Origin: Chloroflexi bacterium TSY
GTDB taxonomy: Bacteria > Chloroflexota > Anaerolineae > Caldilineales > Caldilineaceae
Direction: 5' to 3'
Assembly (NCBI GenBank): GCA_019217005.1
Contig: JAHBNG010000050.1
Location: forward strand, 30,233-94,232
DNA: 64,000 nucleotides
This document shows positions 8,092 to 16,400 of the stretch, piece by piece. A program made the position numbers and the translations under genes. A model generated the notes under the pieces. That model had not been told where the DNA came from. It did no database searches and saw only the letters and a list, made by a program, of their open reading frames with translations. The first letter of the stretch is position 1, and every line of letters begins with the position of its first letter.

Positions 8092-9507
8092 GTGCTTAGT
8101 ATACCACACATCACCCAAAATAGCACCTTCCCAAATGTTAACAATTTGATCGAACCCTTTACATATGTCCGGAACCAGGCAGCGACCAGCCAAATTATGG
8201 CTGCGCAGTTGCCTCCATCCACCGAACGGGTGGCCCATCGCCTGCTCAGTCGCGCCCATCCAGACAATGGCCACATCACCTTTACGTGGGATGAACTCAC
8301 CGACCTCCTTGAGTTGAGCCAAGGGCGCATCCGCTACCATCTGGGCGTTCTCAAACAGCGCGGCATCATCCACTACTCAGCCAATGGCCATGTTTATATC
8401 ACCTTCCGCATCTGGTTGGAGAGCAAGACTGCTGTCGAAACGCCAGCCATGACGCCACCGAGCGTTCTGGCCATGGTCGAGCAAAGCCCGAGGATAGAGA
8501 GCGATCATGGACGCGCGACTATCGATCATCCACGCGCGACAGTTCTCCGTCCAGCGCTTGGGGAAGGAAAGGAAATCTCTCCGGAAACCGATTGTCAGCC
8601 CGAAATCGATCATGGACGATCGGAACCCGCGCGTTCACGCGCGACTATCGATCATCCACGCGCGGCGGAGCCTACATATGTTTGTTTGTTTGATCCTACT
8701 CCTTCTATAGAAGAAATGAACAAACATGTAGAAGAACCAAAAAGCAAACCAAACAACGGACTGAGTAGCGGATTTGTGGAAAAAGAGCATGAGTTAAGAG
8801 AAAGTGAGTTCGCAAATCAATGTATGGGCAGTGACTTGGACGTTGAAGAATCGGTTGTTGATTTGAAGCAAGAGGCTGCGGATGATCCAGAGGCAAGTTG
8901 TTTGGCGTTATTGATTGATTCGGATGTGGCGATTGGGGAGCAAGTGGCTGCGCAGTGGGTGGTTGAACATAGCCCCGAGTGGCTTGAGCGTCAGGTTTTT
9001 GCCTATTTGAAGGATCTGGAAGTGGGCAAAGTCAGCGGACCCGGCGCACTCTTTAACCGAGTCGCCCAGCGTTGGAACGCACCCTCTCTGAGCGAGCAAG
9101 ATAAGCAATCCGACCTCTACCTGCGCACGCATCCGGTCTATGCAGAGAAACTGGCTCGATGGAAAGCAGAACTCGCCGAACAAGAGCGTCAATGGCAGGC
9201 AGAAGCCACACGTCAACAGCAAACGAAACTTGACTATCAGAAACAAGCAGAAGCCGACCTCACGGAACGAGTCGGTGCACCCGGCAGCGAACGCCGGCGG
9301 GCGCACAACGCTATCTGCCGGCACCTACGCATCGACCCGGCCCTGGTTGACTGGTCGATTGAGGTCAACGAGGACCAGGTGATTGTCAACGAAGCAGGGC
9401 GCTATGCGACGCATCTGGAAAGAGCGAATCAGATGATTGAACGGTATGCGCTGGGTTTGGAGTTGGGGCGGGGTATGGCGTTGGTGGTTCAAAATATTTC
9501 TGAATAA
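8092..9507 (+). CDS. winged-helix DNA-binding protein, possible replication initiator
   Basis: A 471-residue protein starting at GTG with AAAGGA about 7 bases upstream. Residues 45-105 form a winged-helix-like domain (FTWDELTDLLELSQGRIRYHLGVLKQRGIIHY). A low-complexity middle contains peptide repeats RATIDHPRA and DHGR encoded by 21-bp DNA repeats. The C-terminal half has a conserved-looking block (GKVSGPGALFNRVAQRW), a Gln/Glu-rich helix and a compact end. The setting (large palindrome upstream, iteron-like repeats inside, mobile DNA around) suggests a plasmid-type initiator or regulator, but no Rep family is recognised with confidence. Confidence 0.6.
   Translation: MLSIPHITQNSTFPNVNNLIEPFTYVRNQAATSQIMAAQLPPSTERVAHRLLSRAHPDNGHITFTWDELTDLLELSQGRIRYHLGVLKQRGIIHYSANGHVYITFRIWLESKTAVETPAMTPPSVLAMVEQSPRIESDHGRATIDHPRATVLRPALGEGKEISPETDCQPEIDHGRSEPARSRATIDHPRAAEPTYVCLFDPTPSIEEMNKHVEEPKSKPNNGLSSGFVEKEHELRESEFANQCMGSDLDVEESVVDLKQEAADDPEASCLALLIDSDVAIGEQVAAQWVVEHSPEWLERQVFAYLKDLEVGKVSGPGALFNRVAQRWNAPSLSEQDKQSDLYLRTHPVYAEKLARWKAELAEQERQWQAEATRQQQTKLDYQKQAEADLTERVGAPGSERRRAHNAICRHLRIDPALVDWSIEVNEDQVIVNEAGRYATHLERANQMIERYALGLELGRGMALVVQNISE
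8503..8664. repeat. iteron-like 21-bp repeats within the winged-helix gene
   Basis: Units beginning GATCATGGACGCGCG and GATCATCCACGCGCG recur as a pair at 8503-8544 and again, slightly rearranged, at 8608-8664. The two unit types are related by inversion around GATCAT. Similar repeats bind initiators in iteron plasmids; here they could equally be simple coding repeats. Confidence 0.5.
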
Positions 9508-9578
9508 AGCAAGACTGAAACGTTGCTTGTGTCCGTATACAGTGGGTATCTCGTTGTAGTAAAAAGACAACTAGAGAA

Positions 9579-9974
9579 TTAGAGAATCGGTCGCCAAGAT
9601 GAATATAGGCCAGAAAAAGGTACCGGTACTGGGATATATATTCTTTCACTATTCCGATAGCGATACATTTGTTCCCGCGCCTTCCGATAACCAGCCCAAT
9701 AGGCACGGTACTCTTCTTCAGAGATATCACCATGCAGGTCAAATTGATCTTCAGGATGTAGGTCAATTGCATTCTGGTCATTGGAGTTAGGGCTCGCGTG
9801 GCCAATTTTGCCCAACAAGGGTGGCTGTTCATGCGCAGTTTTATCATCTGTTGTTGGTGCTGAAGCTTTGGTTTTGATGCGTTGTGAGACAGGGAGACTC
9901 GTAACAATATCTGTCTGATTCGCGCTTTTATCTTCAAAGGGTACAATCGATCGTTTTGTTGTCTTTTCAGACAT
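9579..9974 (-). CDS. hypothetical protein, 131 aa
   Basis: A hydrophilic 131-residue protein with an AAGGAGC ribosome-binding site 5-6 bases before the ATG. The C-terminal part (DISEEEYRAYWAGYRKAREQMYRYR) looks like a short conserved helix. No family recognised. It is convergent with the winged-helix gene. Confidence 0.5.
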   Translation of the reverse strand: MSEKTTKRSIVPFEDKSANQTDIVTSLPVSQRIKTKASAPTTDDKTAHEQPPLLGKIGHASPNSNDQNAIDLHPEDQFDLHGDISEEEYRAYWAGYRKAREQMYRYRNSERIYIPVPVPFSGLYSSWRPIL

Positions 9975-10055
9975 GATTTGCTCCTTGAGCGATCGGTTCG
10001 TGAAACGCTCAGTTTTTTTGTTATAAATTGATAAGGAGTGGTTGAGATATTCACT

Positions 10056-10086
10056 CGTGAAGCAGGAGGTCTACTCCTGCTTCACG
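10056..10086. repeat. 13-bp perfect hairpin
   Basis: CGTGAAGCAGGAG and its complement with a five-base loop, between the TPR remnant and the 131-aa gene. There is no adjacent T-run; the role is unknown. Confidence 0.6.
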
Positions 10087-11271
10087 GATCAAGATAGACC
10101 GAATAGTTTATTGACTCAGAGTATTTCATAAATGGAGATTAGAAACATCTATCAATTTGTATAGTATTTGTATGAAATCGAAGGAGATAGTTGTTTTAAG
10201 CAGTTCTTTGTATGTTTAAGAGGCAGATTTCGATTGATGGATGTTGGTTTGCAGCTGCTCGACCAATGTGACATGATTTGAACAGTTCAGTTCAAGAAAG
10301 GTCTTATGAGCGCTTGCGAGAGTGCTCTCAGCTTGGTCGAATAGTTGCTCATGGAACAGGCATTTTCCCAGAGCATATTGTGTACGAGCTGCTTCGAAAG
10401 AATTTGTCTCGGCAAAGCGTGATTCACTTTGCCGGTAGGCATCTTGGGCGGCATCAGGGTTTCCCAGGTAGTTCTGTATCTTGCCTAAGAGTCGGTAAGC
10501 CAGACCATCCTCTACCTGTTCGTTCTCGGCGATTTTGATCAAATCCGCAGCCAGAGTGAAAGCTTCATCCGATTGCTGGCGTTGTAGAGCCAACTCAGCC
10601 GCCAGTCGTTTGTAGATAATTTCCTGGTGTTTCTCTTGGAGTTGCTCTTGAAGCTGAGCGGCTTCGTTGTATACGGATTCAATCAGCTGCACTGGGTCGC
10701 TCCGCTCAAGCATGAGTTGGGTTTTATTGAATAACACCCATTGCAGTTCTGACAACAGTCCATTCTGTCGAGCCAATGATTCCGCCTCCGTCAAGTGAAT
10801 CCGGGCTTTATCAAAGTCCAACAGCTGGGTGTAATCTGCCGCCAGATTGCTTAATGTCAAGATCTGTCCACTGAGGAAACCCACGGCACGGTAGCGTTCC
10901 AAAGCCGCCTGCTTGTTCACAATCGCATCCTGCAATCGACCACAACGACTTTCTGTTGCACCGATTATTCGCCCAGAGCATCCCTTCCCACCGCAGGTCG
11001 CCAACGGCTTTGGCTGAGGTCATGGCTTGTTGCCAGCTTGTGATGGCAGAGTGAGAATCGCCTGACAGTTCATGTAAATTACCCAATACATTCAGGCCAT
11101 TGATGCGAGCGGCGTTTGCTTCTGATGGCAATAGCTCTAGTCCCTGTTGAGTGGTCTCTTTGGCTGGATCCCGCATTCCTTGTCGTCCTAAAACTGAACC
11201 ATGCCAAATCAGAAAGTAGCCTTTCTCATCGCTGGCTCCAGCTGTTTCGTCCTGCTGAATCTGCTCTAGTA

Positions 11272-12609
11272 CTACTGTGCATCAAGTAAAGGCTCGATAA
11301 TGTTCGATTTTTGCACAAGATAATGCGAGCGTTTAGCGGAAGCAAGACGACGTTGCTTGTAGCGAAGGCGCTCGATAGTCTCAGCGAGTGTCAAGACAGG
11401 TTTAGGCAGAACGGCATGGAGAAGTTCAACAACCTGTGGCAAAGTGAGAGCGGGGGCATCATATTTGAGGAAAAACTGAGAACGAGCCAAGAAACCAAAG
11501 GCCAAAATGACTAAGGTCATATGATGATGCCAACCGAGCCAACTGCGAGTTTCATATTCGTTGAGTCCGAGAAACTGCTTGGCTTGTTCAAAAATGGTTT
11601 CAATGGGCCAACGCAAAGCAGAAACAGTGGCGAAGTCATCCAAGGAAGTCTCAAGGGGTGCATTGGAGAGAAAGTATTGCAGAGAGCAATCGGGATTGCG
11701 GCGGACGATGAGCCAGAGAGCAGAACCGGGGAGCCCATTGCGGACAGAGACAATGCGGCGACAAGCAATGGAAGCAACGATGAAGCCCTTGGAGCCCTCT
11801 TTGAGAACATGCTGTTGCCACTCATGCTCCTGGAAGGTGTCAGCGAGTTGAGCAACGGTGAGAGGCGTAGGTTCACCAGGCCGGACGCGGAGCTTGAGCT
11901 TGCGCCCGCATCCAGATGATGCGGGCAGATAGGTCTGGGGGCTGGAGGTCCAGACACGAGTCTCTTTGGGCACTTCAGCAAAGTAGCTGTAAGCGGTTTG
12001 GCCATCAATGCAGTCAAGCAGATGAGTATCTTTGCCAAAGGCTTCATCCATAGTGATCCAGCGGATGGGCAACGCACCCAGGGCGTGCGTCTGCTCAATC
12101 ATGGACCAAGCCAATTCATTTTTTGTTTGGAAGGTCAGGTCAGTGGGAAGACCGGTTTTGTACCGCTTCTCTGCATACTCATCACTAAACCATTCTTGGG
12201 GGATATACAACCGACAGTTCAGTAAGGTATAGCCATGAGAGCTATTATATCCCAGGAAGACTCCGGCTTGACAGTTGGCGATCTTGCCCAGTTCGCCACA
12301 CCGCTGCCGCTTGACGCCCACTGACTCTTCTCCTTGCTTGGGAATGTCGCTCCCATCCAGGAGTAAGACGCCATTTGCGTCTCCCAACAACTCACCTGTC
12401 TGTCGAGTATGTTCCGCCAGCATCGCTTCACCGCTCCAGCGGCTCTGACCCACAAAGCTTTGCAGGGGGCGTACACCCGATTCTCCTACTGTCGCCAGCG
12501 CGATGTTCTCGGCCGATTTGCGTTTGATTTCGGGGTCTAACAAGCCTCGCATGTAGTGGTACGCATGCTCTCTGAGCCACATGGCTGAAGTATGGACTAT
12601 ATATGGCAT
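11272..12609 (-). CDS. IS701-family transposase
   Basis: A 445-residue DDE transposase. The first catalytic motif is VLLLDGSDIPKQGEESVGVKRQ followed by CGELGKIANCQAGVFLGY, a hallmark of IS701. The second Asp is near RWITMDEAFGKD and the Glu in RWPIETIFEQAKQFLGLNEYE. The stop lies inside the right terminal repeat. A preceding open frame (12428-12724) encodes an N-terminal piece ending SPYFSHVAQRA, and the expected continuation (REHAYHYMRGLL) lies in this frame. The full protein would therefore need a frameshift or this internal start. Both copies share that arrangement. Confidence 0.92.
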   Translation of the reverse strand: MPYIVHTSAMWLREHAYHYMRGLLDPEIKRKSAENIALATVGESGVRPLQSFVGQSRWSGEAMLAEHTRQTGELLGDANGVLLLDGSDIPKQGEESVGVKRQRCGELGKIANCQAGVFLGYNSSHGYTLLNCRLYIPQEWFSDEYAEKRYKTGLPTDLTFQTKNELAWSMIEQTHALGALPIRWITMDEAFGKDTHLLDCIDGQTAYSYFAEVPKETRVWTSSPQTYLPASSGCGRKLKLRVRPGEPTPLTVAQLADTFQEHEWQQHVLKEGSKGFIVASIACRRIVSVRNGLPGSALWLIVRRNPDCSLQYFLSNAPLETSLDDFATVSALRWPIETIFEQAKQFLGLNEYETRSWLGWHHHMTLVILAFGFLARSQFFLKYDAPALTLPQVVELLHAVLPKPVLTLAETIERLRYKQRRLASAKRSHYLVQKSNIIEPLLDAQ

Positions 12610-12724
12610 GATACTCCTGGAGTTGGTCGGCCAGTGCCGCCAGTTGCTCTTCTGTCAGTTCCAGCAGCGGCGGGCTTTCCAGTTGGCTGTAGTCATATTG
12701 ATTGACTGCTTGAGCAAGTTTCAT
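12428..12724 (-). CDS. N-terminal frame of the IS701 transposase
   Basis: A 98-residue frame starting MKLAQAVNQYDYSQLESPPL with a good ribosome-binding site (AAAGGAAA). The first 50 residues (LTEEQLAALADQLQEYHAIY) read like the usual IS701 N terminus; the rest is out of frame. It may be joined to the main frame by frameshifting or may be a fixed lesion. Confidence 0.5.
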   Translation of the reverse strand: MKLAQAVNQYDYSQLESPPLLELTEEQLAALADQLQEYHAIYSPYFSHVAQRACVPLHARLVRPRNQTQIGREHRAGDSRRIGCTPPAKLCGSEPLER

Positions 12725-13441
12725 CTTGATTTCCTTTCATCGAAGACTGCTTCATTTTATTGGCTCTTCAGTCTATCTCATTTTTCCTTTGCATTCTGTT
12801 TGCGTTTTGTTAGCAATATGCCCAGAAATATAACGAATTTCCTTTGTGTTTCACAATATATTGCTGCACAGTAGTACTAGAGCTTTCTGGCTCCACATCA
12901 ATGCGTCAATTGGATTGAGGCGAGAGCGCAATTGATAACAATAGGCCCAAAACCGATGCTCTGTTGGATTTGTGGGGGAAGAGGGTATGGCTTTCTCTGC
13001 TAGTCCAAGGTGAGCTGATGCCTCTACCTGTTTGCCCTGACGCTCATAAAAGAGCGCCAGCTTCAGATAAATCTCGGCCACCTTTTGTGGATTGGCAGTG
13101 AGTGCTTCATCTTGCAAGCAGTGATGAAGCAACTCAATGGCCATTGACCAGTGACCACGACTATCCAGAAATCCAGCTAAACCCAATTGGATGTTGGTTA
13201 GGTTATTGACGGTTTTGCGATAGAGCGTCCACTTTCCCTGTTGGGCTAGCCATGTTAAGGAACGCAAGATATGTCCAAAATCCTGCTGAAGACCACGAAA
13301 TGGATAGGTACTCTGTTCCTCCACGAGCTGAATATAATGGTCAGCTAACCGTTGTCTTGGTTCATCCATACCCCCCCTTTCATACTCCGCATGTGCTGTA
13401 GCAAAAAGTTGAACGAGTGAATGAAGCCGATTACAAATGTG

Positions 13442-16400
13442 CTACCGTTTCACCATGAAAGGTAGCCACATTCGCTTCTGTATGGAGGGGTTGATCAAAT
13501 CTGGAGTTGTGGCAATCGGGGTTGGTGTTGATGGTACCATCTGTATAGAAGTCGGGGTTGGCGTTGGTGTCGAGGGGATGAGAGGAATAGAAGAAGATAT
13601 AGACAATGAGTGGAACCATGCCTGGCGGTTGTCCCAAGTGCGATTGTGGCTCATAACCCAAGGGCCAACGCGAAAGATTATCTGATGGTTGCTAGTGCCA
13701 CACTGGTGGATGAATTCGGGCTTGACCATTAATACGTAGGCTAGCTTGCCCTCTAATTCCACAATAGTTGTTGTGGCATAGACAGTACCATTCATTTCAG
13801 CAGTGACCTGCATACCGACCGTTGGGGTAAAATATGCTGTAGGCGTAATCCAACCATAGTAGGTAGCAGGGGGTACAATGACATGGTCCTGCATCTGGAG
13901 ACTGCCCGCCTGGATGGTAATGTCACCCTCTGAATCGATGGGTAGATAGGGGATAATCGGTTCGGTGGCGAAGATGCGATAGGCATCTCCCAAGCGCGTC
14001 GATGTGAGGGTGTTGACTATCTGTGTAAAAGCTGATCTTACTGTCGTATCATAAAGCCGCCAACCACTCGGTGCCGTTGGGTCTTCCAAGTAAACAGAGG
14101 TGTAGGCCCCATCCAGTGAGGCCAGGGCCTCGCCGATGGGGCGATTGGTTTGCATAGGATATCCCATCGGCAAGTTGCAACCGGGTTGGAGTGGTGACAT
14201 GGGTTGACTAGTGGTTAGCACATAGATGCCGGTGCCACCCATGCGCGTTAGTGCCAAATTCCACACCTTGGCTACCTTGGTCGATAGCCGCTGCCAGGTG
14301 AGACCATTGTCGGGTGAGAAATAGATGGCCAGCTCGTCCTCGGAGCGAGGTGGCACATCACTCTCCAGGTAGCGGAAAAGGATCGAGGCATTGGTTGGTG
14401 GCATATCGGCATCAATGCGATAGGCATGACCAACTGGGGTGAGCCAATGAGGAAGTGTCGATAAGAAATCGATCCTCTGTAGAAGATAATGTGTATTGAT
14501 GTCAAAGGTGTTTTCGAGTGGAATCACCTGAACTTGTCCATCAGACGACATAACCGGTACGCCCCAGGCAAAGCCCTGAGCACCCCAGCCAAGAGCGGGT
14601 GCCGCCCAGTCAAAAGCTTGATTAGTGCGATCAAAAGCCTTTTCTTCCCAGTTAAACATTGGGCTATTCCAATCAAAGGCTTGCCCATCCCAATCAAATT
14701 TGTTGGCGAACTCGACGATAAATTCTCGAACCTCACCACCATCTGACCTCATGAGACAAGCCGGAGCACAGATGCGGACGTGACCGTAGTAGGCTCCTTG
14801 GCTGGCTATAACAGTAGCGCTGAAGGTGCCGTCTGTCTTGGTCATGTCTACTGGTGTCGACGCCGTACCTACTGCGGGATAGAGTTGTATCTGAAGTTGC
14901 TCTTCTGCGATTCCTGTCACAACAACTTCGACAGTTCTTGTGTTGACGCTCGTTACCTGTACATTGGGATGCCAGTCTTGAACCCCAGTCAGTTCAAGCG
15001 TTCTAGTTTGTTCATCCACAGTCGTACAGCCACTGCGCAGCGTCTTCCTACTGGTATCGAAGACACAGAGCCGATCTCCGACGGAAGCACCTTGGGCCAG
15101 AAGATTATCCCCCTGAGGGCGCCCTAAATCGACTAAATATTCAATCTCGCGTTCATCCTGGGACCGATCTGTTGCGTCCGGTGCTGAACGTTTGGTGAGC
15201 AGGTAAGCTTGTCCGGTACTCACCGGCAGGCGAAGAAGGGTGCCATCTGCGTCTTTGAGGAGGAACTGCATCTCTTTGACCGTGTTCGGTGCCCATGTTG
15301 GGTTCCAGAAGCGGATCTTTGTGACAGGCAAGACCAGGTGTTGCGGACCTGGATTCTCTCCTCTGTTGCGCAAAATCGGCACCGCCGCCTCAATCCCTTC
15401 CCAATCTGAGCGGCTGAGCTTAAGCGCGGCCAGGCTGTTTTGACACCCGACCTCTTGTGTCCACTGCTCACTACTGAGAAACTCACTGTATTCTGGCAGG
15501 AAAGGATTGGTCATCATGCTACCTGGACAGTCGATGATCGTCACTGCATCATTTTTTATGCCCAGGTAGTTGTCAAGCAGACGGAACAGATAATGACCCA
15601 ACTCGCGAGCCAACACCTGTGCCCAGTCATCATTGTCAGCCGACTGTGACTTGTCCCCATACTTTGTATAGCGCGGCGGCATCCGTATCTGTCCTGGCAG
15701 ATAGACTATCGGCCGGCCATCCACATCTACTTCTTGGGTGGGAGTTTGGACCCACCCCCCTAAAACGGCACTGGGACGCTGGGTGTTGCGAGCCGTGACG
15801 GCGACGTCAACCTGGTTCCAAAATCCTTTGTCGTGAAATATGTCGATAGACCCCAATGCTGCTTGCCCGTTGGTCAGATCATAAAGAATCTCCGATGTAC
15901 GTTGTAGATCGCGTCTTAGTTGGTCCTGGAAAACAGTATCATGGCGTGCATCCCACTCCAATCCGACTCGCAGATTGAAGAGCAGCAGTTGATTGTTGGC
16001 AGAGACCGTCAAGGTTTGGTCTTGGAAGAAGCGGATTTCTTGCGAGTCTAGCTGTCCCTCATTCGTGATGGGCGCACTGGTATGATAATAGTGGGTGTAG
16101 ACGTTTGTCTGGCTAATCGATGGGGAAGTGGTGAGTTCGTCCCGTTTCTTAACGGATAACAAGGCAACCAATCGATCGCCAGTAAAAATCTGTGGATGGC
16201 CGATCAGATAGCCGGCGCGATTAGTGCGCAGCGGTTCTCCAGAATCGTTGATCAATGGAGCGAATTGGTCTGTGCCTGCTGGTGCCCGATGGATGATGGC
16301 GTTTGCACCTGGCACAAGACCAGAGTCAGTCTGCTGCATAACCCGCACCGTCATGCCCCGTACGCGCAATGGCGCTGTATATGCTACATCTTTGGCATAT

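Larger units (their letters stand above)
11270..12876 (-). mobile_element. IS701-family insertion sequence, copy 1 (intact), 1607 bp
   Basis: Perfect 12-bp terminal repeats TACTACTGTGCA are flanked by a CTAG direct duplication (11266-11269 and 12877-12880), which matches the YTAR target preference known for IS701. A nearly identical copy lies at 34209-35809. Confidence 0.92.
10216..13441 (-). pseudogene. NB-ARC/TPR STAND protein remnant, split by IS701
   Basis: The C-terminal half of a STAND regulator closely related to the gene at 31705. Reading leftward, homology starts directly after the stop codon of the FG-GAP gene (HICNRLHSLVQLFA, matching HIRYRLHSLIRLFA in the paralogue). It continues through TPR-like repeats to 12881, is interrupted by the IS (11270-12876, target duplication CTAG) and resumes to the stop at 10216. 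A one-base insertion near 10994 (GAATAATCGG versus GAATATCGG) breaks the frame again. The HTH and NB-ARC parts are absent. Removing the IS and one CTAG restores ALxQIQQDE. Confidence 0.85.
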
